Positions 45,776 to 57,965 are shown, counted from the stretch's first letter. The stretch is 64,000 bases of DNA from Ancistrus triradiatus (GCA_025084515.1 JAJAGP010001671.1:1-64000); one strand, 5' to 3'. The notes: generated by a model from the letters alone, not told the origin. Translations and numbers: made by a program.

Positions 45776-47281
45776 TACCTGGGCCCAGGGAGGTGAAATG
45801 TCTTCAAGAACAAAGAAGAAGCTAGTTGCCTTCAACTCAACACTCAAGCCTACCATGACCTGGATGACTGAGAACTTACACAGAAACACAGAAAGTCGTA
45901 GCAAAAAAAAAAAAAAAAAGAATCAAAAAGGCAGACCTGAACACAAAATGTATTGCATTTTATGCAAACAGACAAAAATCTCACATCTGGAACCGATTGT
46001 GTGACAGAAAAAATGCAGGTCACATGGAATTAATGTTGAATGGGGACAAAAGTTGGTAACGACTGATAATTCATAATATTGAAACACACTGTATGTGGCT
46101 TTCCTGCCACAACTTGTCCTTGAGGTGAGAGAGTAGTGACGATGGGAAATAATCTCAAAGGAGTCTAGTTGCTCTCTTGCAATTAGTGACCTTACAAGAT
46201 CCCCTGTCTTGTCACAATCATAGTCTGTGACTACAAACTCAGTGATATGAGAAGATGTCAGATTTTCTAGACTTCTAATGTCTTCTAGCGTGTGGTTACC
46301 AGAACCACTGTGGTTTAATCCCAGCCTTTCCCAGAGGTCTTTGTTCTTAATTTATCTTTAAAATATCTGTTTTATCCATTGCTAAAATGAAAATGAATCA
46401 TTTATGTAAGAAGATAATTTGTGTTTCTGCAATATTTATCACAGAACCATACAATATTATAATGGGATTGTCTACTTTTCCGAAGTAATTTGTAGGGGTT
46501 TATTTGACTTTGGAGTAGCATAAGAAATGTTGTTTGACTTTTAACTTATATTGTGTTCTGTTACATCATATCAGGTATGTATGGGATTTCTGTACAACAT
46601 CCAAACGTGGTCCAACTCTGAATAAGACTCGCACCATTGTATCACATTATGAAAATATCACATTTAGGCTCCTTCATTTGCAACATGATAGACACCTGCT
46701 AGACACATTCATTTGCAGAAAATAGACACAAGCTGGCAGACAGATTAGATGAGGATTAAAGAAAGAAAAATGGAAAAATTGGGATGGAGCTTTACTAGGG
46801 ATATTATTTAAGCCCAAAGCATTTGCATTCAAAATACATGCAGAGCTCTTTAATATATCGTGTGTGTATAGTGGAGCAAATGCCTTTGTGTATGATTTAT
46901 TTGCAATAGTGAAAGAAAGCAATTTCACTTATGGTGGATGTTTTTTTTTTATTGATTTATAAAAAGTGAAACATATCTATAATGATGTCAGTACACGTTT
47001 TAGTACCTCAAATGCTCCCATTAGTCCGTTTTTCTTATTAGAGTGGATTCACCGGTCCTATTAAGACAGATAGTGTTTTCCACAGTGAGACAGGGAGCTG
47101 GAGTATGAACGTTAAAGTGAGAACTGAAGAAGGGAAATGAGAAAATATATAATGCATGCTTTGAAAATATTGCAGACATGGCAGAAAATGGTCTGAAATG
47201 GAATATAATTAATGGTTAAGGATGGAGGAACTGGTGAAAAAAGGTGGTGGGGAGTAGATTCATTGTAACATCAGGTTTGCA

Positions 47282-47307
47282 TTGTATTTGTGTGAGTGAG
47301 AGAGTGA

Positions 47308-47339
<32 letters not shown>
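47282..47339. repeat. GA microsatellite
   Basis: GAGAGT-interrupted GA run. Confidence 0.93.
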
Positions 47340-47551
47340 CTCAGTATAATATTCCTCAGTTATGTATGTGCATAAGTCTTTCTGCACCACGCTAGATAGT
47401 CAGGCTGACACCTGCTGTGTGGGGAAATTAACAGAGAAGTTCACTCTGTGCATGTGTTTCCCCTGACAGAGAGTTGCTATTTCTGTTATTATCTGTCGCT
47501 TTGCAATATTATTTGCAGCATTCCCTCCAAATACTGTGGACCATATGTCCT

Positions 47552-47950
47552 CACAAAGTCAAAGTCAGTCAGTCAAATTTATTTCTATAGTGCTTTTGAT
47601 AATGGAGCATAGTCTTATTTACAAATACAGTACCTAGGCCAAGAGCTCTAACTGAGCAAGGCTGGGGTGTCAGTGGCAAGGAAAAAGTCCCAAAATGTTA
47701 TAAGGAAGCAGCCTTGGGAGCACTAAGACTCAAATAGGCACCCAACGTCCTTGGACAGTCTAGGTGTTATGCGTAAGAATTAAACTAAGCTACCTTATTA
47801 CGACTAGATTAAATAAACAGAAGCTAAATATAAAAACCAGAGTCAAATTTAAAGAAGATGTAATAAATATAATATAATTATATAGACTCTGATAAATTCA
47901 ATTCAGTTAAATACAATATTATGAAGGGTAGGACAGAAAGATCTGATCTG
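47552..47950 (+). repeat. Dispersed repeat R copy 2
   Basis: It starts CAAAGTCAAAGTCAGTCAGT, then TTTATTTCTATAGTGCTTTT, TTATAAGGAAGCAGCCTTGG and the AAGAATTAAACTAAGCTACC tail shared with 55672. Confidence 0.75.
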
Positions 47951-48707
47951 GCATATTTTTTACCACGTGGAAATATTTTGCTGGGCCTTCTAAGGAAATT
48001 TCCTCCCTTTTTTTTTTAAATGCAACTTTCAAAAGGTTTGTTTTTGGTTACTGGGTTTGAGGTTAGGTGTAGCAATTAACTTTAGTAATATACCACTGGG
48101 AAGTTCCCACAATGAAAGACAAACTTTTGCGTGTATGTGTGTGTGCACGCATGTGACATTTTGGGTCATTTTGTAATAATGGTGGTGCGTTTGTAGCTGT
48201 AGTCATTAATTTTCTTTTCTGACTAGTGAAAGCTGTTAAAAAGCTGAAACCAAGTGAAAACTGTGTACAATTGCTGAAATCAAGTGAGAAATGTGTTAAA
48301 ATGCTGACATACTGAGCGCCAGAGCACATCAGCACTCTGTGGAAATCATTTTTGCTTTTTTCCCTTATTTTCTGTTTGGAGAATTGCGCAGGGATTGAAA
48401 GTAAAAGGGCAAACACATCCCTGTATAAATGACGAATACATGTGTGAATTGTTTATCTCAGACACTTAACGTTAGACATGATTGCCTGGATTTGATTTCA
48501 GTAGAGCTTTTCTGTTTCTGTCCATAGCAGAGAAATGATAACACAAAACTACCATGTTTTGCACCAAGATGTGCTTTAGTGTGAAACTTCAAAGCCAGGC
48601 AACACAAGTCTCATATATTGTGTTCAATGCGTGGTCATTTGCAGCGATTCTTTAGTAGCACCAGCATATTATATGTCCTTTAATAGCTTATTACTTTAAA
48701 TATACAG

Positions 48708-48836
48708 TGTAATCCAAGCCATCGAGACTTGCACGTGAAAGAAGCTTGGGCTCAGGGCTTCACAGGGAGAGGAGTTGTCATTACCATCCTGGATGACGGA
48801 ATTGAGAAAGATCACCCTGACCTTATCCAAAACTAT
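48708..48836 (+). CDS. furin: Furin-like proprotein convertase, catalytic Asp exon
   Basis: This 43-codon exon is phase 0 at both ends, with acceptor atacag and donor gtaagt. The translation contains RDLHVKEAWAQGFTGRGVV, then ITILDDGIEKDHPDL. The first Asp of DDG is the catalytic Asp of the subtilisin-like Ser/His/Asp triad, Asp153 in human furin. It is followed by QNY, which runs on into the next exon. The first residues, CNPSH, are variable in this family; the leading Cys is unusual compared with human SGVTQ. The length fits furin exactly, with no indels. Mature furin acts in the trans-Golgi network and at the cell surface, cutting after RXK/RR sites in precursor proteins. Confidence 0.95.
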
Positions 48837-49192
48837 GTAAGTCCCTCTCTCATCTCTCAAGTGATTTGTCTGTACAAAGTACATGTTTAGTTGATTTTCT
48901 AAATGAAAACAAAAACTTGAATATGACATATTGCAAATTTAAATGCATTTGGTAACTTTTGCAGATGATCCATGGATGTTTTTGTAATGTCCCAGAACCT
49001 TATTGGTTGGTAACATTTGAAGAAATATCCATTAATCGACTAAACATTATTGGACCAATGGTTCCCTAACTATTGCAAAACATTGTAACTTGAATTGTGG
49101 CACAGCTGATACATAAATGTCAAATATTAAGTTATTACTCCAGAAGGACTAGTCTAGAAGGACTGTCTAGTACATTTTGGTTTTCTCTTCAG

Positions 49193-49269
49193 GATCCAGA
49201 TGCAAGTTATGATGTGAATGACAGAGATCCGGACCCTCAGCCCAGATACACACAGCTGAATGACAACAG
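49193..49269 (+). CDS. furin: Furin-like proprotein convertase, short catalytic-domain exon
   Basis: This exon has 25 codons plus two bases, with acceptor cttcag and donor gtaggg. It starts in phase 0 and ends after AG, the first two bases of an Arg codon. It encodes DPDASYDVNDRDPDPQPRYT and then QLNDN, followed by the split Arg. This is the acidic stretch of the furin catalytic domain between the Asp and His active-site residues. The intron before it is only 356 bp, while the one after it is 10.5 kb and full of repeats. The phase-2 junction matches the single leading base of the next exon. Confidence 0.95.
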
Positions 49270-49484
49270 GTAGGGCTGACGTTTGCTTCAACTTTTACCT
49301 TCCTGTTTAGTTCAGTCCAGTTTCAAGAAAACATTTGTGAAGTTTATGGAATACGGTGAGTGACAATAATTAATCATTAGGCTCTGGTCCATTTCTGGAC
49401 TGGCTTTTCCAAAAAAACTGTGGTACCTCTAGGTGGTCATTTGCCAGCATTTGTTTTAAGAGCTTTTCGTCTCGGGGTGTTATA

Positions 49485-49765
49485 CAGACGCTCCCCCGAT
49501 TACAATGATTCGGTTTACGATATTTCAACTTTACAATGGAACTCCGATAATACTCATTAAGTGGAAATCATATTCAGACTTAGGAATTTCCCTTTGCAAG
49601 CAATATGCAGTACATTACTCTCCTGCAGAACCCTGCAGATTAATCATTTTGTTTTTGTTTTTCAACACATTATTCAATAAATTCCATGAGATATTCAACA
49701 CTTTATTAGAAAATAAACTTTGTATTAATGATTTCGCCCAACTGTAGGTTAATGTAAATGTTTTA
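49485..49765 (+). mobile_element. Tigger-type MITE, 3' truncated
   Basis: After TA 49483-49484 it begins CAGACGCTCCCCCGATTACA and contains ATATTCAACACTTTATTAGA and AACTGTAGGTTAATGTAAAT, matching the right part of the element at 4019-4634. Confidence 0.6.
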
Positions 49766-51404
49766 AGGCACCACAAGAGTCCCAGTGGTGCTTTATAGCT
49801 TGGTTGGGCACTACATTTGTACACAGTTAGTTCTGTCTGAGGGAAAGGAGGATGGACAAGGGATTAAAAAGTGACTGTGTCCCAGCCCTGTGATGGATTG
49901 GATTCCAACACATGCAGTTTATGACTTTGGCATGGCTGACCATAAAAGCCTGGCCAGTTTTTCATTTGGTGACTTTTTGTAGTCTGCAATCTACCCATAC
50001 AAGCTTTCATGAAAGATTCAGGAGAAAATCATATAACTCTAATTCAGAGATCTTACGAGCTTCCCTAAGGAGCTAATGTCCTTTGTTGCATTTTACTTAT
50101 CTTGTGCCTCTCATTACCAATCCTTTTCAGCTCCTCTCCTATTTTTCTGAATTTCTCCTTCCTTCAAGCTGCAAGAATCATTAGTGTCCAGCAGCACAAG
50201 AGCAATTAACATCTTTTTCTTTCATTCTATCTTTCCTGCTCACTGCACTGCACTATACTGCCCTGTATCCTACCTATTTTTATTGACCTGCTGGATACAT
50301 TCACCTCTCGATGCACTTTTAATGCTGTTATGTTTCAAGAAGACTTCCTTCTGCACTTCAAATATTCTGTCTCTTTTAGTGTCAAAGATCCTCTCTCTGC
50401 CCTAGAGGATATTCTCATTCAATTCTCCCTTTTCGTTCTGTGTAGTCTCATCTTTGTCTTTTCACTTATATTTCCTTTTATGTTGTCCCTTTTTCTTGTT
50501 TCTCAGCAAATCTATTTCAATTAAATTATGATTGCTAACATTATCATGCCTGTTTTGCTGATAAATATGTACACTTGCTACTATGTCTCATACTTTCACA
50601 GTGTTTTTAGAAGATTTAAAAATTAAAAAATACATTAAAAACCAATAGATAAACTACAACAGAAGCCCACCCACAAGTTTGCATCACATCTAAAATCTTG
50701 AACCAGAAATGTTGAGGGAATTTGCATCAAATCCCAGGTTTTCTGGGCTCCCTGCCAGAGCTGCTTTTCAGTCATACTGTCAGTCTTTTCATTCTCATTT
50801 CGAATTCCACACTGGGTGGAAGGAGAAAAGAATACAGAAGCCAATATGTCTTTCAAACAGAAGAACTCAAGTAAAGCTTTCATAATGTGTTTGGTAAAAA
50901 ATAGCTCAGGTCTCCAGCCCAGCTGTTCTGCCTGGTTTCTGGCTGTGAATGCTATGGATGTTTGCTTTTCATATGAACGCTCTGATTCCGGCAGATGTAC
51001 AGTGAAACAGTTCAAGGTGGTAAAAATACACTCTCGTTATCAAGATGCATGTTACTCACTGACAGACGGACGTGGTAAAAAGCATACACAAGTCCCTGCT
51101 TTCCTCTGACCATGGGTCAGCAGCTTTGAAAAAGCCATCAGGAAACAACACACTTCTTAAACACTTGAGCTGTCAAGATTATTATATGCTATACTGTAGT
51201 GAATCGATTCACGCCCATGAAATTAGAGGAAAATTTGTGTTTCGGTCAATAGCGCTGAAGCTGCACAGCTTTTCACTGAAATTGCATAGTCAAAGAGAAG
51301 AGAAATGGAAGAGCAGTGTTCTCTGCCTTTGTGCCGCCACTCTCTACAAACCCTTGTCATCCCAAACTGGGAGAAAGGTACCTGCGTGCCAGTGAGTAAT
51401 ATAA

Positions 51405-51990
51405 AGTACTGTGCAAAAGTTTTAGGCAAGTTTAAAAAATTGCTGCAAAGTAAGAATGCTTTCGAAAATAGAAGTGTCAGTAGTTTATTTTTGCCAGTTA
51501 GCAGAACGCAAAGTGAATGAACAAAAGAGAGATCTGAATCAAATCAGCATTTGATGTGACCACCCTTTGCCTTCATTACAGCTTCAGTTCTTCTAGGTAC
51601 ACTTGCACACCAATTTTGAAGGAACGTGGCAGGGAGGTTGTTCCAGACACCTTGGAGAACTAACCACAGATCTTCTGTGGATGTAGGCTTGCTCATATCC
51701 TTCCATCTCATAATGTAATCCCAGACAGACTCAATGATGTTAAGATCAGGGCTCTGTAGAGGCAATAGCATCACTTCCAGGAATTCCTGTTCTTCTTTAC
51801 ACTGAAGGTGTATGTTTGGGGTCGTTGTGTTTGGGGTCGTTGCCCTGCTGCAGAATAAACTTGGAGCCAATCAGACCTGATGATATTGCATGATGGATAT
51901 ATACTGTATCTGCCTGTATTTCTCAGCATTGAGGACATCAATAGTCTTGGCCAAATCTCCTACTCCATTTGCTGACTCAACTCGCTTGCT
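51405..51990 (-). mobile_element. Tc1-H fragment with transposase C-terminus
   Basis: The outer end ACTGTGCAAAAGTTTTAGGC begins near 51405. The minus strand encodes the catalytic C-terminus; see the pseudogene entry. The other terminus is not found. Confidence 0.8.
51544..51870 (-). pseudogene. Tc1-H transposase C-terminal relic
   Basis: SPDLNIIESVWDYIMRWKDM (third acidic residue), LVLQGVWNNLPATFLQNWCA and PRRTEAVMKAKGGHIKC stop form the end of a Tc1-type transposase. Upstream, a short duplication of TGTTTGGGGTCGTTG repeats the NDPKH-coding segment. The DNA-binding half is missing. Confidence 0.8.
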
Positions 51991-52529
51991 CATTAGCTCA
52001 CATTTAGACTACACACTGCTGTATGTTAATGCGTTTAGAGAATTTTTGGTGCAAATTGGCTTTAGCCTCTGTTTCATGTGACTGATCTTTCATGTTGTCC
52101 GTAATACTGTCTATCAATGAATTTTTGGCTTCTGTCAAACAAAAGTATCAGGTCCATCATACTCTCCTCTTAAGTGTTACAGCTTTCCCCTTGACAGGGT
52201 CATAAAATACATTACTGTATTTTCAATCGTTATTGTGAATTTCCATAAATTAACAAAAGCTGAACATGTATAACAGTTTAGGCATCGGACATGGTGTCAT
52301 TAGGGATACTCTGTAGATGATAGCATTCTACTCTTGTTTTCATGGTTATTTCTGATGCAGTTACATATTCTTTGCACACAATTTTCTTGTGAAAACACCC
52401 TTATATTTACATTACAGTACCATAAAAGACTATGTGACTCTGCTATTGTCTGATCAATGTCCAACCAAAATTGTCCAGCCACCAGCATCCTTTTTGCAGC
52501 ATCCAGTGAGCACTGATGAAGGATTAGAG

Positions 52530-52830
52530 GATGACTAACACAACCTGTGCAACAACAGTGCTGGGGGCCCTGACCATTAGAGAACAGAGTAAAGGGGTAT
52601 AAAGATCTGTAATTGTGGAACTACAAAGTTGGTCAGAACTCCCACAGGACCACCACAGATCAGGTACTGTTTGGATGGTGGATCATTCTCAGCATTGCAA
52701 TGACACTGATGTGGTGTGGTGGTGTTAGTGTGTGTTGAGCTGGTACAACTGAGTCAAACACAGCAGTGCTGCTGGAATTTTTAAGCACTGTGCTGACTCA
52801 CTGGGCACTCTATTACACACATCTACCATA
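52530..52830. repeat. Dispersed repeat W copy 2, two inverted fragments
   Basis: 52560-52630 matches 36867-36950 in the forward sense. 52635-52710 is the reverse complement of 36785-36855, so two pieces of W are joined in opposite orientation. Confidence 0.6.
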
Positions 52831-53439
52831 TTGCTCCACCACAGGTAACTGTGCACATTTTTCACAGCTTCTGTAGACTTGTCAGTCAGTTCCCTGCAGT
52901 ATTCTGAAATGAATGCTTGCGTCTTAAATACAATGGGAAATGTGTTTCATGGTCACAAAGACAGTTTCTAATTCCATAAATGTTTGTGTGTGTGTGAGAG
53001 AGAGGGGGGGACTGTGAAAGGATGCAAGCGAGTGGGGTAAAGAGGGGCTGAGTGAATCTAATTTTTACAGTGGAAGGATTTAGGATTTAGACATTTTAAA
53101 TAGTAAAAAACAGAAAATCAATGTGTGGTAAGTATTGATGATTAAATAAATCAGTGTATGGGTAACTCTACATTCTCTTGGATATGTAGTCATTACCCAG
53201 TGCACTACAGTATTCCATATAGCTTTGCTATATAATATCCAATATGTAAGTATAGGCTATATATTTAATATTATGATTATGTTTAGACAACGTCCAGAAT
53301 TCATAACGTGCAGTTTCAGGAAACATATCATTCAGGAGCTCACCTGTATGTCAGTTAGACACATGACCCCGGAATGCAGCATAAAATCAAGCGTGGATCA
53401 GTCTTCGTGAATGGAAAAATCAAGCGATCTGTGTAACTT

Positions 53440-54275
53440 TCAAGCAAGGCATCGATGGTAGAATAGACAGGGCCAATGTTTCAAAAACAGTCATCTTTGT
53501 GGGGTTTTCTCATGTAATGATGTCGAGAGTATACCACGAACGGTGTGATTGAGGTAAAATATCCAGCAAAAGGGGCTCATGTGGACATGAACAACTCATC
53601 GATGAAAGGGGTCAGAAGAGGATGTCAAGAATCGTTGTGATGAACAGGCGGTGCACAGTCAAGCAAACAACACTAGCGCTAGCAGACATGTCTGAATGCG
53701 CAACTCTGTTTCTTAGCATGGGTGGGCTATAACAGATAACCAGTTCAAGTGCCATTGCTGTCTAAAGGGAAAAGAAAGGCTAGACGTCATTTGAGAAAAA
53801 ACACTGAAACTGGATCACTGAGCAGTGGAAAAACTTTTTTCTGGTCAGACAAATCCTGAATTGTGTTGTCCAATTATGATGGGAGGGTCAGAATTTGGTG
53901 TCAGCAGCATGAATCAGTTAACACTTATTGTCAGGGTGTCAACAGTTTGGGTTGATGGACGTGGAGTAATGGTGTGGGGAATGTCTTCTTAGCATGCCCT
54001 GAGACCTCTGTAGATGTAGGGTGTTTGGGCATTGTGGCAGACCAGGTTAATACCTTCATGGCAGCTGTTTACACTATGTTTTCCTGTGCTTTCCTGGCTT
54101 TTACAGTGCCCAGATCTTAATCCCATAGAGCATCTCTGGGACGAGGTAGAACATGCTGTTTAGAGCATGTCAGTATCTCCATCTAATGTGTACTGACTCT
54201 GTGAAGCTATCTTGTCTGCATGGGTGGATATTCTTACAGAACCATTTCAGCAGCTAGTGGAATCTGTTTAAATAC
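53440..54275 (+). pseudogene. Tc1-I transposase relic
   Basis: Broken frames give a helix-turn-helix-like RANVSKTVIFVGF, then FFWSDKS with a following VLSNYDGRVRIWCQQHESVN (first Asp block), VMVWG, QVNTFMAAVYT, and PDLNPIEHLWDEVEHAV with the tail AILSAWVDILTEPFQQLVES. The QDN box is absent, so a deletion removed the second Asp. No termini are identified. Confidence 0.75.
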
Positions 54276-54759
54276 ACATATAGATTTGGGGTTTTATTAA
54301 CAGTGAATGGCCTGCAAATAGGACTTTTTCATTTTTTTTCTTTTTGACTCATGGTTTGTAATTAGGCTTTAAGCTTGAGTTTTAGTTCGCTGGAAACATT
54401 GCTAATCCTTTAGTTATTTATAATCCGTACCTGTTGGTGAAATGAAGCAAGATACCATGGCTGCTTTACACACATGGGCAGACAGAAAACCTTTGACAAT
54501 CCTAAGAATAACCCTGGGGGCTAATCAGATTAAAACAAGAAAGCATAGTAAACCTATGAAAAAGCTTGATTTTTGTGCTCAGTCCCAAACCCCCCAGTTT
54601 TGGTTGTTTATGATTTATACATGTTTGGATCATGTCCTACTGGGTTCTTCATTCAGTTGACAACCTATTTTTAGTTTCTTGGCAGAGAAACTAAAGGCAT
54701 TTTCAGATTAAATGCCTGGTATTTTTATGAGTCCATGAATGCGGTGGTTGCTGCTGCTG

Positions 54760-55075
54760 ATAAAGTCATCATAATTGTCATAACTGGCAGGACAGGGCAC
54801 AAGGCAGGAACAAACCGTAGACCAGGTGCTAACCCATTGTAGGGCATGTGCACACACACACTCATTAACTCATACTGAGGCACTTTAGAGACACTGATAG
54901 ACCTAACAAGCATCTTTGGAATGTCGGGGGAAACCAGAGTACCTGGAGGAAACCCACCAAGACATGGGGAGAACATACAAACTTCATAGAGGCAGAGTCT
55001 GGGCAGGAATCAAACCAAGGATCTCTGGAGTTGTGAAGAGTCAGTGCTAATCACTGCAACCACTGTGTCGTCCTG
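54760..55075 (-). repeat. Dispersed repeat V copy 3, decayed
   Basis: GGAAACCAGAGTACCTGGAG, AACCCACCAAGACATGGGGA and AATCAAACCAAGGATCTCTG correspond to copy 2 at 24785-25027 in the same orientation. Confidence 0.6.
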
Positions 55076-55899
55076 TTGTTAAAGTGTTTCTTAAATTTTC
55101 CATTATGCCCTTATTGCTCTTTCTCCATTCAGGCTCAGACAGGACAGGTTAGCCTAGCAAGGACAGTAAAGATCAACCTATCACTTTTGTTGTTTAGATA
55201 CATTTTACAATCAGAATTGATAAAGGGTGAAAAATGAGTTGGAAGATTAATGCAGACAAGGTTGAGTTTGCTGCTCTCAAAGGATACATCCTTCCAGTTG
55301 TGGGTTTCACATTTCATGATTCAGAATCTGAGACACATATATGGCAACACCATGCAATTATAAAATCAGCGCTGCTTTTGCTTTGTCCATGACTGATCGT
55401 CTTCATTGTTCAGTTAATAAGTGGCACTGATGCGAGTCATTTCACAGCCTGCCAGGGCTATTTGATGCCTCATAAAACAAAGCTGCTGGCAGCACATGGG
55501 AGACTAGCCAGTTTAATTTGTTTCGAGATTGGGAAATGTGTCAAAATTGCTGATATTCAACATTTATTAGCTACATAAGGACATCTATGTCCTTTACTGA
55601 ATCTGTGTTGAATGTTATCCAAAAGACACGTGAAAGTACCTTTTCAAGGTAGATGTATTTATGGGAAAATGTCAAATCAGATTTATTTATATAGAGCTTG
55701 TTACAACAGAGAGTTGTCTCAAAGCCTAGGGTGACAGTGGCAAGGAAAAACTCCATAAATGTTATAAGGAAGAAACCTTGGGAGAAACAAGACTCGAAAA
55801 GGAACCCAACCTCCTCGGGCAGCTTAGATGTTACATGTAAGAATTAAACTAAGTTACCCAATTAATACATTTATAGTAATTCTTTGTTCAGTTAATGGA

Positions 55900-56044
55900 C
55901 TGTTTGCTCAGGGACCACGCATTTAAAGTATTGGACTCCAATCCAGGATTCAAGCCCCAACTCTGCCAAGCTGCCACTGTTTGGGTCCTTGAGCAAGATG
56001 GTGTATCAGAGTAAGGGCGTCTGCTAAATGACTAAATGTAAATC
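55900..56044 (+). mobile_element. tRNA-derived SINE copy 3
   Basis: AGGATTCAAGCCCCAACTCT (weak B-box), AAGCTGCCACTGTTTGGGTC and the tail GCGTCTGCTAAATGACTAAA. Confidence 0.7.
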
Positions 56045-56162
56045 CACGATTGGAGGTTTTAAGTTATCTCTTGCGTGGCACATTGACCAAGGTTCAATCC
56101 CAGCCTACCATGTTTAAACCATGTCCCTAGCAATAAAGTGCTGGGGTATTGCCTTTGAAAAC

Positions 56163-56355
56163 TGTACAGATACAGTAAGTACTGGACTATGGACCAGAGG
56201 GTCCAGGGTTCAGATCCCACCTCTGCCAAGCTGCCCGTGTTGGGTACTTGAGCAAGACACTTAAAGCACAACTTCTGAACTGTACCAGTTGTAATTTGTT
56301 CTTACAACTGGTACATTAGCATTAGTGTCTGCTAATGCTGTAAATGTAATGTAGT
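56163..56355 (+). mobile_element. tRNA-derived SINE copy 4
   Basis: GTCCAGGGTTCAGATCCCAC (B-box), AAGCTGCCCGTGTTGGGTAC and a tail CTGCTAATGCTGTAAATG. It has a small internal inverted duplication around ACTGTACCAGTTGTAA near 56280-56315. Confidence 0.7.
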
Positions 56356-56589
56356 TTAAATAAACAGAAGCTTCATATACAAATTAACATAATGTGACAG
56401 AATGTGACAGTAACAGAATGTTTCTTTAAATGTGTTAAGAACATATTTAGAAAAAATGTAAAGAAAATATAACAAAATAAAATGTATAGACTTTAATAAA
56501 TTTAAGAGAATACAACATTATGAAGAGTAATAATAAGGTAGAGAATATTAAACTGTAGAATCTGACTATAGTGAATAGTATAATTAAAA

Positions 56590-57005
56590 TAATATATAAT
56601 ACAAATAAGAGTCACTGTATGTTCTCTTGTCTTCTGAGTGAAAGTTTTGGTAGCATAGCATGCTCAGTCAACTGGAGGAGGGAAGGGAGAGTTATTGCCC
56701 TCTGTTGTGATCTGAGTAACAGTATGAGGACTGGAACTAATGATGGAAGAACAGCTGGAGTGAAGTCAGAACTGGTACCAGCTCCTCTCAGGCTCCACTG
56801 GATCAACACAAAGTGCTTTGATTACAAACCCCCAGCTCTGCCTTTAGTCTTTGGCAGGGATGTAGAACTCAAGGTCAAAAAGGAACGAAGCCCAGCCCAG
56901 TCAGACAGGCCCGTCTGACAATCCTGGCTGCTTGGCCAAAGGCATGAGAGAGCAGGCAGGCCAGAGATGACCCCAGACTCCAGCCAACAGAAGGAGAGCC
57001 ACATA
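56590..57005. other. Relatively GC-rich unexplained segment
   Basis: It is more GC-rich than its surroundings and follows repeat R copy 3 directly. It may be the unmasked rest of that repeat. The 115-residue frame has no recognisable domain. Confidence 0.4.
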
Positions 57006-57854
57006 TCCTAGTCTAAATCAATAAGTCTAAATCACAGTCCTAAATCAATAATGATTACATATCGTTAACAAGTGTGAACTCGGGTATCCATTGTGTTTAA
57101 AATGAAAGCTGTTATGAATTGACATAATAAAGGATGTGATGTTCGCATATGGGAGTAAATTATGCTTGGAAGTCTGCCAGTAAGCCGGTCTCAATATCAT
57201 TCCCTCTTCAAGAGATGTTTTTATTGTACTGTTGTCTGGAACATGAAGTATTTCAGCCATTAGTCTTGACACCTACAGAAAAAAAACATAAATTCATAAA
57301 CAAAAAGTGGTTCTGTTAAATATGGACTAGATATCTTTGAATCGTTGGATGAAGAAATGGCAGATTTGACCCATGTTTATATTCTTCTTGTGACGTCAGC
57401 CAGTAAGGGCAATAAAGAATGAAATGTTGTTTTTTTAAACATGATCTCCTAGCTTGGAACTGTTTAAGATTTGGGTGCCCTTGGGTAAAAGCGTTACTGA
57501 TGGACAGACCTCGTAGCTAGATTAGGGCTTCTGCTGTGAACAACTAGCAATTTGAACTGACATGGACACAGCATTGCTTATTCATGAGTCGTTTTGCTGT
57601 GTTGACTGTTTGTCAGGGTAACTGTTATTTCCAGATAATGGATCCATCACATCTCTCTGTCATGAGAACTGACATATCATCTCACTCTTACAGTTCAAGA
57701 TTAATGTGTTATCATCTCTGCATATTATTCATAGTATGTGTGTACTTCTATGTGAAGATTTGGACTAATGAAAAGCTATGTACCCTAGCTGGGGAGTACT
57801 GATGACTTGTATCTAAGAATTTGACTGTCGTCCTACTAGTTATTTGTAGAATAT

Positions 57855-57965
57855 TTCTGCCACCATCCATAATGAGGACCACCTCTGACCAGGTATTATT
57901 TAGGTAGTGAATCACTCTCAGCAGAGCAGTGACACCAGTGTTATGCTGGTACTAGTATATCAGGA
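57855..57965 (-). repeat. Dispersed repeat W copy 3, fragment
   Basis: GGACCACCTCTGACCAGGTA and CACTCTCAGCAGAGCAGTGA correspond to the reverse arm of W copy 2. Confidence 0.5.

Larger units (their letters stand above)
43911..45850 (+). mobile_element. Penelope-like element 3' end, plus-strand copy, split by Tc1-E
   Basis: The plus strand gives GHSFEYTNVHILDRERKL and then the degraded ERPSLNRGG-like block and FNPHSHLDPCDSNNSHVS. After the Tc1-E insertion (44195-45775) it resumes with GAAATGTCTTCAAGAACAAA and ends TTGCCTTCAACTCAACACTC. It mirrors the copy at 43535-43902. Confidence 0.7.
41923..48707 (+). other. Furin intron holding Penelope and Tc1 insertions
   Basis: This 6.79-kb phase-0 intron contains a tRNA-like segment, a Penelope-like inverted pair interrupted by Tc1-E, a GA microsatellite and a dispersed repeat, each listed separately. 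The stretches 41923-42820, 42920-43530, 45875-47280 and 47950-48707 show nothing I can identify. Confidence 0.8.
55672..56575 (+). repeat. Dispersed repeat R copy 3, interrupted by two SINEs
   Basis: ATTTATTTATATAGAGCTTG, TTATAAGGAAGAAACCTTGG and AAGAATTAAACTAAGTTACC match copy 2, and after the SINEs AAATAAACAGAAGCTTCATA resumes the same order. Confidence 0.7.

Noticed and set aside
47552..47950. Repeat R as a tRNA-derived SINE
   Set aside because: No A- or B-box could be found in the three copies, so the class is left open.
50635..51015. 126-residue minus-strand frame
   Set aside because: No domain, no homologue I recognise and no splice context; a chance frame in an intron.
56571..56918. 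115-residue frame in a GC-richer segment
   Set aside because: It directly follows repeat R copy 3, is probably repeat-derived, and has no domain.
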